Source of the DNA: Euwallacea fornicatus
Taxonomy: Eukaryota; Arthropoda; Insecta; Coleoptera; Curculionidae
Reading direction: 5' to 3'
Length of the DNA stretch: 64,000 bases
Assembly: GCF_040115645.1 (NCBI RefSeq)
Contig: NW_027096045.1
Location: 1 to 64,000 of the forward strand
Every line of letters starts with the position of its first letter. Within the stretch, counting starts at the first letter, position 1. A program made the translations under genes and the position numbers. Below are positions 50,083 through 62,772 of this stretch, piece by piece. The notes beneath the pieces were generated by a model. The model searched no databases, was not told where the DNA came from, and saw nothing but the letters and a program-made list of their open reading frames with translations.

Positions 50083-53000
50083 TTACTCCTTATTTCTACT
50101 TGGATTAATACATTTGTGACGGCTGGGCCGTTTTAGATTGTCTATGTTCACTTTCCTTCCAGACTGATTTTCGACAAATTTCCTTTCTCTATTTACAATT
50201 TCCGCTTTTGCACATGCTTTAAATTTGTCTCCTAATTTTTGTCTAGGATTCTTTATTCTTTCACGCACGTCATCTCCTTCTTCAAACATCGTTGGGTCGT
50301 CCCGATTTACATTTCTCTTTTCCATTAAGCGTACTTTAGCCTCGGTCATTCGCCTATTCATTTCTCCGTACAACAATTTCGTCCTTGCTTTGTGTTCAGT
50401 TACATAGTTGGTCATTAAATTTTCATTCATAGTGATGTTGAATGGATCCTCACTTCCTAGGTGTCCGTTCACAATTTCCATTGGTTTGTATCCCGTTGTT
50501 GAATGAATTGAATTGTTGTATGCTAACACGGCGTACTTGACCTTCTGTTTGATGGGTGTCTCTTCTTGACCTTGGTTGTTCAGCAATCTTACGTGTTCTG
50601 CTATTGTTGAGTGGAATCTCTCCACAATTCCATTCGATTGGGGATGATCTGGCGTGCAGAAATGCGTTTCTACTTTATGGCTTCTTAAAAGTTCGGCAAT
50701 TACTGTATTCTTAAATTCTGTCCCATTGTCAGCGATTATTTGAATTGGCACTCCAAAATGGGAGAAGAAAGTTATTAAATTGTCCGCTACTTCAGTTGCC
50801 ATCATTGAATCCAAAACATAGGCTTGGGCAAATTTCGAAAAACTATCCACAATAGTTAGAAACTTTGTCTTTTCTAATGTATATGTGTCTATGTGGACAA
50901 TTTCGAAAGGCTTTGCAGCTGTAGGCGTGATGTTGTACTTCGTCTTGATGGGGTTCCTTTCATATTTACTACGCTGGCAAATTTCACATTGTTCCAAGTA
51001 ATTTTGTACTGTATCTCTTATGTTTGGCCAGTAATATTTGGCTTTTATTCTCTGCTCTGTCTCTTCTATGCCCCTATGGTTTGTTTTGCTCTCATGATAA
51101 GCCTGTATGATTTCAGGTATATCTGCTTTTTCTTCGACATCTATTAATTTTGTTAGGCATCGCTTGAATTTGAGCGATGGCCATTTAAAATTTTTACGTA
51201 TAGTTTCACAAAATTTAGGGTAAATATCTGGACTTTCGAAGTAAAGGGAATACAGTTTTCCTGGGGCCACATTCTCTATGACAAACTTCATTAAATAGTG
51301 ATCGAAGTCATCATCTGGCAATTGTAGTAAGTATCTTCGTTTTTTCCCAAATAGTTCTAATTTCTTTAATTTTGCAGGTGTATGCAATACTCGTGACACA
51401 ATCACCTGATTGGCTCCATAGTTAACAGCTGATTCTACAATTGGAACTCCTACGATAGGATCTTGTTCCTCGTTTGTATGTACAGTTTCATTCTCATCCA
51501 TTGGGGTTGGTTCTTCCATCCTTTCTGTATTTTTTGCCTCTGTGTCTGGTTCAACTATCATTGATAGGTTATCTGGTTCATTTCTTGTTTGTCCACTTGT
51601 ACCCGCTTGTTCCAAATCTCTGTTGAAGTCCTCCATATATCGCACTAACTCTTGAAATCCGTTCGTTTCTTTCGTGTGAATTTCCACGCGACTCAACGCA
51701 TCGGCATTCGTATTTAGTTTTCCCTTTTTATAAATGATTCTATAGTCGTATTCTTCCAGCTTAATTCGCCACCTTAGTAATTTGGACGAAGGGTCTTTCA
51801 AGTTAAATAGCCATTGTAACGGCTTATGATCAGTGACTATATTAAATTTGTTACCATACAGGTAGGGCCTGAAATACTTCGTTGCCCAAACTAAACACAA
51901 ACACTCCTTTTCTATCGTAGAATAATTTTGTTCGGATTCGTTTAATGTGCGTGAGGCGTACGCCACTGGCAAGTCTTGTCCAATAGGGCCTTGTGACAAA
52001 ATTGCTCCTAATGCGACATTACTGGCGTCACAGGTGAGGTTAAAAGGCTTTGAGAGGTCGGGATATTGTAAGATAGGTTCATTCATTAATATTTCTTTAC
52101 AGGTCTCAAAAGATTTAACAAATTCTTCATTATGTTCAATTTTCGCTCCTTTCTTGAGACATTTAGTTAGAGGTTTGGTCAACTGCGCAAAGTTATTAAT
52201 GAATTTCCTGTAGTATCCCACCAAGCCAAGGAATCCTTTAATTTGCTTTGGGGTTCCTGGAATCGGGTAATTTTTTACTACTTTCACTTTTTCCGGGTTA
52301 GGTCGAACTCCTTCTGGGGTTATAATATGTCCCAAATAATTTACTTCCTTCCTCAAAAATTCACTCTTGTCGAGTTGGACCTTGAAATTGGATTTTCTAA
52401 GTCGATTAAAGACTGCTCTTAAATTTTCCAAGTGCTCTTGTAAGGATGTTGAGTAAATGATTATGTCGTCAAGATACACTAGACACCTTTCATTCTGCAA
52501 TCCGCTCAAAATTCCATCCATTGCTCTTTGGAAGGTCGCAGGTGCGTTTTTTAATCCGAAGGGCATTCGGGTATATTCATAATGCCCTCCTTCGGTACTA
52601 AACGCCGTCTTTGGTATATCTTGTTCCCTCATCTCAATTTGGTGGAAACCACTCGCCAAATCAAGGGTCGAAAAATACTGACACTTCCCCAGTTTATCCA
52701 GTATATCAGTTATATTGGGTAAAGGGTATTTGTCGTCGATAGTTTTCTCATTGAGTTTGCGGTAATCCACGCAGACTCTCCATTTGCGTTTTCCAGACGC
52801 ATCCATCTTCTTAGGAACTACCCAGATTGGGGCTGACCAAGGTGAACTGCTATGTCTAATGATTCCCTGGTCCAACATTTTATCTATTTGGCTCCTAACT
52901 TCTTCTTTATGTATGAAGGGGTACCTGTACGACTTTACGTACACTGGCTGTTCATCAGTTGTCTTGATAGCATGCTTTGTTTGACTAGTAAACGTCAAAG

Positions 53001-53847
53001 GTATGCCTTCTTGATAGAATATGTCCGAAAATTCGGTACATAATCGTAGAATTTCTTTCTTCTCTTCTCGATTAAGATGATTAGTCCTAATCTGCGATGT
53101 TTCCAATTTCCTCCCTCGATGGGTATCCATTGTGTTTACATCAATTGTTTCATGCTCTAATATTCCTTTGTCTAACGCCTCGACATCGAATGGTCGGGTT
53201 AAATCTATTATCTTTGATTGGCATGATCTATTTCTTATCACGACTAAAGCGTGACCATCTTTCGTCTTTGTTATACAACTTGGGATTTCACATCCATTTA
53301 TCTTCCGATAATCAATCAATACCTCTCCATCTCGGATATTTGTTTCAATTCTAACTACTTTTTCTATCCTTGGTTCCATTTCTATATGGTTATTCTGTAC
53401 ATTTGTCCAATACGTTTGGAATGGTATAGTGGCATAAGGGGTAACCATTTTATTTTTCCGAAAATCTAATTGGGCTTCTAACAGTTTCAAATTATCTAAT
53501 CCCAACAATCCATCAAAGGTTCCATGAAATTTAAACAAATAAAATTTCAGCAAAGTGTATCGGGGTAATTTAAAAATTTCCGAAGCTGGTATCGTTGTAC
53601 TAAATTCATGGGCTGATTGTTGTAATGCGGTTGAAACTATAAAAGGGTCTTTTTTAATTTGGTTCGGAGCTATCTTCCTAGCAGCTTCCGGGTTTATAAA
53701 TGATTTACTTGCACCACTATCAATTAAAAATTTAAGATTGTGTTCAGGAAAAGTAATATAGTTTAGTTCACTGCCCTCGGTGTTATTCAGTGTTATTATC
53801 TTTGGTTTTATGTTTCGTTCTCGTCTGGGCCAGTTTCGAGAAAATTC
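50083..53847 (-). CDS. pol: Pol polyprotein (protease, RT, RNase H, integrase), element 3
   Basis: 1254 codons in the -1 frame after gag. The protease DSGA, RT YLDD (52465-52476), RNase H TCDASN, the integrase zinc region and the D-D-35-E residues are all present as in element 2. The only residue changes I found are NEEQDP for NEDQDP in the linker and one at the frameshift overlap. The same TAA precedes in-frame env. It appears functional. Confidence 0.95.
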   Translation of the reverse strand, partial: EFSRNWPRRERNIKPKIITLNNTEGSELNYITFPEHNLKFLIDSGASKSFINPEAARKIAPNQIKKDPFIVSTALQQSAHEFSTTIPASEIFKLPRYTLLKFYLFKFHGTFDGLLGLDNLKLLEAQLDFRKNKMVTPYATIPFQTYWTNVQNNHIEMEPRIEKVVRIETNIRDGEVLIDYRKINGCEIPSCITKTKDGHALVVIRNRSCQSKIIDLTRPFDVEALDKGILEHETIDVNTMDTHRGRKLETSQIRTNHLNREEKKEILRLCTEFSDIFYQEGIPLTFTSQTKHAIKTTDEQPVYVKSYRYPFIHKEEVRSQIDKMLDQGIIRHSSSPWSAPIWVVPKKMDASGKRKWRVCVDYRKLNEKTIDDKYPLPNITDILDKLGKCQYFSTLDLASGFHQIEMREQDIPKTAFSTEGGHYEYTRMPFGLKNAPATFQRAMDGILSGLQNERCLVYLDDIIIYSTSLQEHLENLRAVFNRLRKSNFKVQLDKSEFLRKEVNYLGHIITPEGVRPNPEKVKVVKNYPIPGTPKQIKGFLGLVGYYRKFINNFAQLTKPLTKCLKKGAKIEHNEEFVKSFETCKEILMNEPILQYPDLSKPFNLTCDASNVALGAILSQGPIGQDLPVAYASRTLNESEQNYSTIEKECLCLVWATKYFRPYLYGNKFNIVTDHKPLQWLFNLKDPSSKLLRWRIKLEEYDYRIIYKKGKLNTNADALSRVEIHTKETNGFQELVRYMEDFNRDLEQAGTSGQTRNEPDNLSMIVEPDTEAKNTERMEEPTPMDENETVHTNEEQDPIVGVPIVESAVNYGANQVIVSRVLHTPAKLKKLELFGKKRRYLLQLPDDDFDHYLMKFVIENVAPGKLYSLYFESPDIYPKFCETIRKNFKWPSLKFKRCLTKLIDVEEKADIPEIIQAYHESKTNHRGIEETEQRIKAKYYWPNIRDTVQNYLEQCEICQRSKYERNPIKTKYNITPTAAKPFEIVHIDTYTLEKTKFLTIVDSFSKFAQAYVLDSMMATEVADNLITFFSHFGVPIQIIADNGTEFKNTVIAELLRSHKVETHFCTPDHPQSNGIVERFHSTIAEHVRLLNNQGQEETPIKQKVKYAVLAYNNSIHSTTGYKPMEIVNGHLGSEDPFNITMNENLMTNYVTEHKARTKLLYGEMNRRMTEAKVRLMEKRNVNRDDPTMFEEGDDVRERIKNPRQKLGDKFKACAKAEIVNRERKFVENQSGRKVNIDNLKRPSRHKCINPSRNKE

Positions 53848-55118
53848 TTATAAGAATAATCTGCAGATGCAGCGTCGCACCGACTTCCCACGTGGTAACT
53901 TGATCCGTCCTGTTGTTCAGTGGATTCGTTTCCATATCGTCTCGCCTTTGGGTCGCCATGGTATTTTTCGTCGTAGACAGCTTGGTCATCGATACTCCTG
54001 TTTACGCTGGTGCTATAAAGTTCTTCTGCGATGATATTTTGTGCGGGGTTATAGGGTGGTCTATTTGGATTATTAAAATACGTCCTATTGGGGTAATAAC
54101 CTCCCGAATTCTGTCTGTTCGTAAATCCGGTTCTCCTCGTCGAAACACTCATCGGTGTGGGTTTTGGCAAGGGTTGATTTGGATTCGATTTGAAGACGTT
54201 AGTAGTCACCCTTGGTGGTTGGAAATTCTGTCTTACTTGCGATGGCTGATACGTTGGTCTAGGTGTATGATTTACTGCTGTATTTACATGGGTTCCTGGT
54301 CTAAATTGACCAGTGTGATTATTCCTATATGACGGTCTAGGGTTGAACCTAGGTCTAGGTGTGTAGTTTGTTGCATTATGCACTCTATTACTGCCATTAT
54401 TACTGCTGCCACTACTATTATTTTGCAAATAGTGTGTGTTGTCTTCCTGTGTTACAAATTGCAATGCTTCTGGCAAATCTTTTGGTCGCATACAGCGTAT
54501 TGCTGTTCCTAGGGGCTCTCTTAGTCCTGATAGGAATGTTTTCAGCGCCAAGTTATTGTATAGATCCTTTTTTACAGCTTTCCCTATCTCCGTAGTTTCG
54601 TGGGCATTAATATAAGAACATAACAAGTTTAGTATATGCAGAACCCTATCGTAAAATTCGTTAGGGGTTTCGTTTTGTCGTTGTTTAAGCATAACTAAGT
54701 CCATGTTTAAACATGCCTCATCCCTCTGATCCGCAAAATGCCTTGTCAAAATTTCCTTTAGTTCCTCCCAGTTGTTGACGTTTTGTGTTCCCAATACCAA
54801 TTTAGCATTCCCAGATAACTTTCCAATAATACAATTTAGCAAGAAGGTATTTTGGAAGTGGTTGGGTTGTTGGGCAACGTAAAAGGAATCGATCAAGGAT
54901 TGACATACGCCGAGGTAACGGCCAAGATCATTAGGGCTCCCATCGAAATCTGGGACACACCTCAAATACTCAGTTTTAAACTCAACCATTTTTACGTTAC
55001 TGTTTCTTACAAGTTTACGATTTCTAATTGGGACTGAGCGATTACAATTAGGGCCTGTCAAAGGGGTATCAATACTCAGGGATTCAAACTGTTCAAGTAC
55101 CTCGTTAATCTCTGACAT
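53808..55118 (-). CDS. gag: Gag polyprotein, element 3
   Basis: 436 residues with the same capsid-like domain as element 2. Differences cluster in the Asn/Pro/Arg-rich region (NATNYTP, SYRNNHTGQ, PGTHVN, SQVRQ here). No zinc knuckle is present. It overlaps pol by 40 nt, with G AAT TTT at 53847-53841 as the likely slip site. The frame is intact. Confidence 0.93.
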   Translation of the reverse strand: MSEINEVLEQFESLSIDTPLTGPNCNRSVPIRNRKLVRNSNVKMVEFKTEYLRCVPDFDGSPNDLGRYLGVCQSLIDSFYVAQQPNHFQNTFLLNCIIGKLSGNAKLVLGTQNVNNWEELKEILTRHFADQRDEACLNMDLVMLKQRQNETPNEFYDRVLHILNLLCSYINAHETTEIGKAVKKDLYNNLALKTFLSGLREPLGTAIRCMRPKDLPEALQFVTQEDNTHYLQNNSSGSSNNGSNRVHNATNYTPRPRFNPRPSYRNNHTGQFRPGTHVNTAVNHTPRPTYQPSQVRQNFQPPRVTTNVFKSNPNQPLPKPTPMSVSTRRTGFTNRQNSGGYYPNRTYFNNPNRPPYNPAQNIIAEELYSTSVNRSIDDQAVYDEKYHGDPKARRYGNESTEQQDGSSYHVGSRCDAASADYSYKNFLETGPDENET

Positions 55119-55152
55119 AAAAAATCTTGTACAAAAATTATTAACCAGTTGT

Positions 55153-55158
55153 ACTTAC
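55153..55158 (-). promoter_or_regulatory. Splice donor GTAAGT in element 3 leader
   Basis: Same position and phase as in element 2, 29 nt after the micro-ORF ATG (55185-55187). Confidence 0.7.
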
Positions 55159-55187
55159 CAAAATAGCACGATGCTCGACACAAACAT
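55155..55187 (-). CDS. Leader micro-ORF of element 3 (candidate env signal-peptide start)
   Basis: Ten hydrophobic codons then TAA, identical to element 2. The splice donor overlaps the last codon. I infer that it supplies the env start codon after splicing. Confidence 0.63.
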   Translation of the reverse strand: MFVSSIVLFW

Positions 55188-55277
55188 TGATTTTACTACA
55201 GTTTTACCGTACACGTTACACGAAGGTCTCTCACGGTTAGTTCACTACTCAGCGATTGAATATTGATTCCGTGATTG

Positions 55278-55295
55278 ATCCTACCGACTGCGCCA
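55278..55295 (-). other. Primer binding site of element 3 (canonical tRNA-Ser)
   Basis: The minus strand reads TGGCGCAGTCGGTAGGAT, the full 18-base PBS known from 17.6/297-type errantiviruses. It differs from element 2 at three adjacent positions. Confidence 0.87.
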
Positions 55296-55606
55296 CTTAT
55301 CTTTCCGTATTCCTCGGAAGACTTTTTAAAAAAATTAAACAATTACTATATTTTATGATTTAATATAAACTTGTAGTTAACACAACACTAACAAGAATTA
55401 TTAAGTATAACGGTAACAATACAGTAGAACGAGCTTTGGTAAGTTACAATGAAATCAACGTGAGTTGAATATTACTGTCGATCGATTGTCAGAGTGAGTC
55501 CCGAAGGTCCAGCGCAATGTGGTTTTATTGTTTGATTCTGCAAGCTCAGCAAGTCTGGGCCGCGTCTCTTTAGTATGGTGGCTTATGGTAGCATCCCCAT
55601 ATAACT
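55295..55606 (-). repeat. Element 3 5' LTR
   Basis: 312 bp, identical by eye to the 3' LTR of the same element, followed by the cact duplication. Confidence 0.95.
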
Positions 55607-58600
55607 CACTTTTTGGCCAAATCTTATGATTTGGCGTTATCTCGCCAACGCTACAGCCAATTTTGTTCAAATCGTCTCCTTTTGGCAAAATAAGCATAAT
55701 AAGGCCTTAAACGGCAAATCGTCAATTTGACTCTAATAGAAGCGGCACTTTTTGGCCAAATCTTATGATTTGGCGTTATCTCGCCAACGCTACAGCCAAT
55801 TTTGTTCAAATCGTCTCCTTTTGGCAAAATAAGCATAATAAGGCCTTAAACGGCAAATCGTCAATTTGACTCTAATAGAAGCGGCACTTTTTGGCCAAAT
55901 CTTATGATTTGGCGTTATCTCGCCAACGCTACAGCCAATTTTGTTCAAATCGTCTCCTTTTGGCAAAATAAGCATAATAAGGCCTTAAACGGCAAATCGT
56001 CAATTTGGCTCTAATAGAAGCGGCACTTTTTGGCCAAATCTTATGATTTGGCGTTATCTCGCCAACGCTACAGCCAATTTTGTTCAAATCGTCTCCTTTT
56101 GGCAAAATAAGCATAATGAGGCCTTAAACGGCAAATCGTCAATTTGGCTCTAATAGAAGCGGCACTTTTTGGCCAAATCTTATGATTTGGCGTTATCTCG
56201 CCAACGCTACAGCCAATTTTGTTCAAATCGTCTCCATTTGGCAAAATAAGCATAATAAGGCCTTAAACGGCAAATCGTCAATTTGGCTCTAATATAAGCG
56301 GAATTTTTGGCCAAATCTTATTGATTTGGCGTTATCTCGCCAACGCTACAACCAATTTTGTTCATATCGTCTCCTTTTGGCAAAATAAGCATAATAAGGC
56401 CTTAAACGGCAAATCGTCAATTTGGGTCTAATAGAAGCGGCACTTTTTGGACAAATCGTACAATTTGGCGATATCTCACAAACGGTACAACCAATTTTGT
56501 TCAAATCGTCTCCTTTTGGCAAAATAAGCATAATAAGGCCTTAAACGGCAAATCGTCAATTTGGCTCTAATAGAAGCGGCACTTTTTGGCCAAATCGTAC
56601 AATTTGGCGATATTTCGCCAACGCTACAACCAATTTTGTTCAAATCGTCTCCTTTTGGCAAAATAAGCATAATAAGGCCTTAAACGGCAAATCGTCAATT
56701 TGACTCTAATAGAAGCGGCACTTTTTGGCCAAATCTTATGATTTGGCGTTATCTCGCCAACGCTACAGCCAATTTTGTTCAAATCGTCTCCTTTTGGCAA
56801 AATAAGCATAATAAGGCCTTAAACGGCAAATCGTCAATTTGGCTCTAATAGAAGCGGCACTTTTGGCCAAATCTTATGATTTGGCGTTATCTCGCCAACG
56901 CTACAGCCAATTTTGTTCAAATCGTCTCCTTTTGGCAAAATAAGCATAATAAGGCCTTAAACGGCAAATCGTCAATTTGACTCTAATAGAAGCGGCACTT
57001 TTTGGCCAAATCTTATGATTTGGCGTTATCTCGCCAACGCTACAGCCAATTTTGTTCAAATCGTCTCCTTTTGGCAAAATAAGCATAATAAGGCCTTAAA
57101 CGGCAAATCGTCAATTTGGCTCTAATAGAAGCGGCACTTTTTGGCCAAATCGTACAATTTGGCGATATCTCGCAAACGGTACAGCCAATTTTGTTCAAAT
57201 CGTCTCCTTTTGGCAAAATAAGCATAATAAGGCCTTTAACGGCAAATCGTCAATTTGGCTCTAATAGAAGCGGCACTTTTTGGCCAAATCGTACAATTTG
57301 GCGATATCTCGCCAACGCTACAACCAATTTTGTTCAAATCGTCTCCTTTTGGCAAAATAAGCATAATAAGGCGTTAAACGGCAAATCGTCAATTTGGCTC
57401 TAATAGAAGCGGCACTTTTTGGCCAAATCTTATGATTTGGCGTTATCTCGCCAACGCTACAGCCAATTTTGTTCAAATCGTCTCCTTTTGGCAAAATAAG
57501 CATAATAAGGCCTTAAACGGCAAATCGTCAATTTGGCTCTAATAGAAGCGGCACTTTTTGGCCAAATCGTACAATTTGGCGATATCTCGCAAACGGTACA
57601 ACCAATTTTGTTCAAATCGTCTCCTTTTGGCAAAATAAGCATAATAAGGCCTTAAACGGCAAATCGTCAATTTGGCTCTAATAGAAGCGGCACTTTTTGG
57701 CCAAATCTTATGATTTGGCGTTATCTCGCCAACGCTACAGCCAATTTTGTTCAAATCGTCTCCTTTTGGCAAAATAAGCATAATAAGGCCTTAAACGGCA
57801 AATCGTCAATTTGGCTCTAATAGAAGCGGCACTTTTTGGCCAAATCTTATGATTTGGCGTTATCTCGCCAACGCTACAGCCAATTTTGTTCAAATCGTCT
57901 CCTTTTGGCAAAATAAGCATAATAAGGCCTTAAACGGCAAATCGTCAATTTGGCTCTATTAGAAGCGGCACTTTTTGGCCAAATCTTATGATTTGGCGTT
58001 ATCTCGCCAACGCTACAGCCAATTTTGTTCAAATCGTCTCCTTTTGGCAAAATAAGCATAATAAGGCCTTAAACGGCAAATCGTCAATTTGGCTCTAATA
58101 GAAGCGGCACTTTTTGGCCAAATCTTATGATTTGGCGTTATCTCGCCAACGCTACAGCCAATTTTGTTCAAATCGTCTCCTTTTGGCAAAATAAGCATAA
58201 TAAGGCCTTAAACGGCAAATCGTCAATTTGGCTCTAATAGAAGCGGCACTTTTTGGCCAAATCTTATGATTTGGCGTTATCTCGCCAACGCTACAGCCAA
58301 TTTTGTTCAAATCGTCTCCTTTTGGCAAAATAAGCATAATAAGGCCTTAAACGGCAAATCGTCAATTTGGCTCTAATAGAAGCGGCACTTTTTGGCCAAA
58401 TCGTACAATTTGGCGATATCTCGCAAACGGTACAGCCAATTTTGTTCAAATCGTCTCCTTTTGGCAAAATAAGCATAATAAGGCCTTAAACGGCAAATCG
58501 TCAATTTGGCTCTAATAGAAGCGGCACTTTTTGGCCAAATCGTACAATTTGGCGATATCTCGCCAACGCTACAACCAATTTTGTTCAAATCGTCTCCTTT

Positions 58601-61600
58601 TGGCAAAATAAGCATAATAAGGCGTTAAACGGCAAATCGTCAATTTGGCTCTAATAGAAGCGGCACTTTTTGGCCAAATCTTATGATTTGGCGTTATCTC
58701 GCCAACGCTACAGCCAATTTTGTTCAAATCGTCTCCTTTTGGCAAAATAAGCATAATAAGGCCTTAAACGGCAAATCGTCAATTTGGCTCTAATAGAAGC
58801 GGCACTTTTTGGCCAAATCTTATGATTTGGCGTTATCTTGCCAACGCTACAGCCAATTTTGTTCAAATCGTCTCCTTTTGGCAAAATAAACATAATAAGG
58901 CCTTAAACGGCAAATCGTCAATTTGGCTCTAATAGAAGCGGCACTTTTTGGCCAAATCTTATGATTTGGCGTTATCTCGCCAACGCTACAGCCAATTTTG
59001 TTCAAATCGTCTCCTTTTGGCAAAATAAGCATAATAAGGCCTTAAACGGCAAATCGTCAATTTGGCTCTAATAGAAGCGGCACTTTTTGGCCAAATCGTA
59101 CAATTTGGCGTTATCTCGCCAACGCTACAGCCAATTTTGTTCAAATCGTCTCCTTTTGGCAAAAAAAGCATAATAAGGCCTTAAACGGCAAATCGTCAAT
59201 TTGGCTCTAATAGAAGCGGCACTTTTTGGCCAAATCTTATGATTTGGCGTTATCTCGCCAACGCTACAGCCAATTTTGTTCAAATCGTCTCCTTTTGGCA
59301 AAATAAGCATAATAAGGCCTTAAACGGCAAATCGTCAATTTGGCTCTAATAGAAGCGGCACTTTTTGGCCAAATCTTATGATTTGGCGTTATCTCGCCAA
59401 CGCTACAGCCAATTTTGTTCAAATCGTCTCCTTTTGGCAAAATAAGCATAATAAGGCCTTAAACGGCAAATCGTCAATTTGGCTCTAATAGAAGCGGCAC
59501 TTTTTGGCCAAATCTTATGATTTGGCGTTATCTCGCCAACGCTACAGCCAATTTTGTTCAAATCGTCTCCTTTTGGCAAAATAAGCATAATAAGGCCTTA
59601 AACGGCAAATCGTCAATTTGGCTCTAATAGAAGCGGCACTTTTTGGCCAAATCTTATGATTTGGCGTTATCTCGCCAACGCTACAGCCAATTTTGTTCAA
59701 ATCGTCTCCTTTTGGCAAAATAAGCATAATAAGGCCTTAAACGGCAAATCGTCAATTTGGCTCTAATAGAAGCGGCACTTTTTGGCCAAATCTTATGATT
59801 TGGCGTTATCTCGCCAACGCTACAGCCAATTTTGTTCAAATCGTCTCCTTTTGGCAAAATAAGCATAATAAGGCCTTAAACGGCAAATCGTCAATTTGGC
59901 TCTAATAGAAGCGGCACTTTTTGGCCAAATCTTATGATTTGGCGTTATCTCGCCAACGCTACAGCCAATTTTGTTCAAATCGTCTCCTTTTGGCAAAATA
60001 AGCATAATAAGGCCTTAAACGGCAAATCGTCAATTTGGCTCTAATAGAAGCGGCACTTTTTGGCCAAATCTTATGATTTGGCGTTATCTCGCCAACGCTA
60101 CAGCCAATTTTGTTCAAATCGTCTCCTTTTGGCAAAATAAGCATAATAAGGCCTTAAACGGCAAATCGTCAATTTGGCTCTAATAGAAGCGGCACTTTTT
60201 GGCCAAATCTTACGATTTGGCGTTATCTCGCCAACGCTACAGCCAATTTTGTTCAAATCGTCTCCTTTTGGCAAAATAAGCATAATAAGGCCTTAAACAG
60301 CAAATCGTCAATTTGGCTCTAACAGAAGCGGCACTTTTTGGCCAAATCGTACAATTTGGTGATATCTCGCAAACGGTACAACCAATTTTGTTCAAATCGT
60401 CTCCTTTTGGCAAAATAAGCATAATAAGGCCTTAAACGGCAAATCGTCAATTTGGCTCTAATAGAAGCGGCACTTTTTGGCCAAATCTTATGATTTGGCG
60501 TTATCTCGCCAACGCTACAGCCAATTTTGTTCAAATCGTCTCCTTTTGGCAAAATAAGCATAATAAGGCCTTAAACTGCAAATCGTCAATTTGGCTCTAA
60601 TAGAAGCGGCACTTTTTGGCCAAATCTTATGATTTGGCGTTATCTCGCCAACGCTACAACCAATTTTGTTCAAATCGTCTCCTTTTGGCAAAATAAGCAT
60701 AATAAGGCCTTAAACGGCAAATCGTCAATTTGGCTCTAATAGAAGCGGCACTTTTTGGCCAAATCTTATGATTTGGCGTTATCTCGCCAACGCTACAGCC
60801 AATTTTGTTCAAATCGTCTCCTTTTGGCAAAATAAGCATAATAAGGCCTTAAACGGCAAATCGTCAATTTGGCTCTAATAGAAGCGGCACTTTTTGGCCA
60901 AATCGTACAATTTGGCGATATCTCGCAAACGGTACAACCAATTTTGTTCAAATCGTCTCCTTTTGGCAAAATAAGCATAATAAGGCCTTAAACGGCAAAT
61001 CGTCAATTTGGCTCTAATAGAAGCGGCACTTTTTGGCCAAATCGTACAATTTGGTGATATCTCGCAAACGCTACAGCCAATTTTGTTCAAATCGTCTCCT
61101 TTTGGCAAAATAAGCATAATAAGGCCTTAAACGGCAAATCGTCAATTTGGCTCTAATAGAAGCGGCACTTTTTGGCCAAATCTTATGATTTGGCGATATC
61201 TCGCAAACGGTACAACCAATTTTGTTCAAATCGTCTCCTTTTGGCAAAATAAGCATAATAAGGCCTTAAACGGCAAATCGTCAATTTGGCTCTAATAGAA
61301 GCGGCACTTTTTGGCCAAATCTTATGATTTGGTGATATCTCGCAAACGCTACAGCCAATTTTGTTCAAATCGTCTCCTTTTGGCAAAATAAGCATAATAA
61401 GGCCTTAAACGGCAAATCGTCAATTTGGCTCTAATAGAAGCGGCACTTTTTGGCCAAATCTTATGATTTGGCGTTATCTCGCCAACGCTACAACCAATTT
61501 TCTTCATATCGTCTCCTTTTGGCAAAATAAGCATAATAAGGCCTTAAACAGCAAATCGTCAATTTGGCTCTAACAGAAGCGGCACTTTTTGGCCAAATCG

Positions 61601-62438
61601 TACAATTTGGTGATATCTCGCAAACGCTACAGCCAATTTTGTTCAAATCGTCTCCTTTTGGCAAAATAAGCATAATAAGGCCTTAAACGGCAAATCGTCA
61701 ATTTGGCTCTAATAGAAGCGGCACTTTTTGGCCAAATCGTACCATTTGGCGATATCTCGCAAACGGTACAGCCAATTTTGTTCAAATCGTCTCCTTTTGG
61801 CAAAATAAGCATAATAAGGCCTTAAACGGCAAATCGTCAATTTGGCTCTAATAGAAGCGGCACTTTTTGGCCAAATCTTATGATTTGGCGTTATCTCGCC
61901 AACGCTACAGCCAATTTTGTTCAAATCGTCTCCTTTTGGCAAAATAAGCATAATAAGGCCTTAAACGGCAAATCGTCAATTTGGCTCTAATAGAAGCGGC
62001 ACTTTTTGGCCAAATCTTATGATTTGGCGTTATCTCGCCAACGCTACAGCCAATTTTGTTCAAATCGTCTCCTTTTGGCAAAATAAGCATAATAAGGCCT
62101 TAAACGGCAAATCGTCAATTTGGCTCTAACAGAAGCGGCACTTTTTGGCCAAATCGTACAATTTGGTGATATCTCACAAACGGTACAACCAATTTTGTTC
62201 AAATCGTTTCCTTTTGGCAAAATAAGCATAATAAGGCCTTAAACGGCAAATCGTCAATTTTGCTCTAATAGAAGCGGCACTTTTTGGCCAAATCGTACAA
62301 TTTGGTGATATCTCGCAAACGCTACAGCCAATTTTGTTCAAATCGTCTCCTTTTGGCAAAATAAGCATAATAAGGCCTTAAACGGCAAATCGTCAATTTG
62401 GCTCTAATAGAAGCGGCACTTTTTGGCCAAATCTTATG
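55607..62438. repeat. 139-bp satellite array A4 (about 49 monomers)
   Basis: It begins with the cact duplication of element 3. Around 56281-56480 the monomers are unusually diverged (CTAATATAAGCGGAATTTTTGG, TTATTGATTTGG), and a CACTTTTGGCC deletion occurs near 56860. From about 58.7 to 60.2 kb the array is nearly pure type A. From about 60.3 to 62.4 kb private variants (TTTGGTGATATC, CAGCAAATCG, CTAACAGAAG) become common. It ends at element 4. No gene is present. Confidence 0.98.
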
Positions 62439-62750
62439 ACTTATCTTTCCGTATTCCTCGGAAGACTTTTTAAAAAAATTAAACAATTACTATATTTTAT
62501 GATTTAATATAAACTTGTAGTTAACACAACACTAACAAGAATTATTAAGTATAACGGTAACAATACAGTAGAACGAGCTTTGGTAAGTTACAATGAAATC
62601 AACGTGAGTTGAATATTACTGTCGATCGATTGTCAGAGTGAGTCCCGAAGGTCCAGCGCAATGTGGTTTTATTGTTTGATTCTGCAAGCTCAGCAAGTCT
62701 GGGCCGCGTCTCTTTAGTATGGTGGCTTATGGTAGCATCCCCATATAACT
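62439..62750 (-). repeat. Element 4 3' LTR
   Basis: 312 bp, matching the LTRs of elements 2 and 3. Confidence 0.95.
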
Positions 62751-62762
62751 CCTCCCCTCTGA
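62751..62762 (-). other. Polypurine tract of element 4
   Basis: TCAGAGGGGAGG on the minus strand, next to the LTR. Confidence 0.83.
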
Positions 62763-62772
62763 GATGGAACTC

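Larger units (their letters stand above)
47994..55606 (-). mobile_element. Element 3: complete errantivirus-like LTR retrotransposon, same family as element 2
   Basis: 7613 bp with 312-bp LTRs and the target duplication cact (47990-47993 and 55607-55610). It has the same length as element 2, and every landmark is shifted by exactly 22802 bp, so no net indel separates them. The different duplication and a different position in the monomer show that it is an independent insertion and not a segmental copy. All frames are intact. Confidence 0.96.
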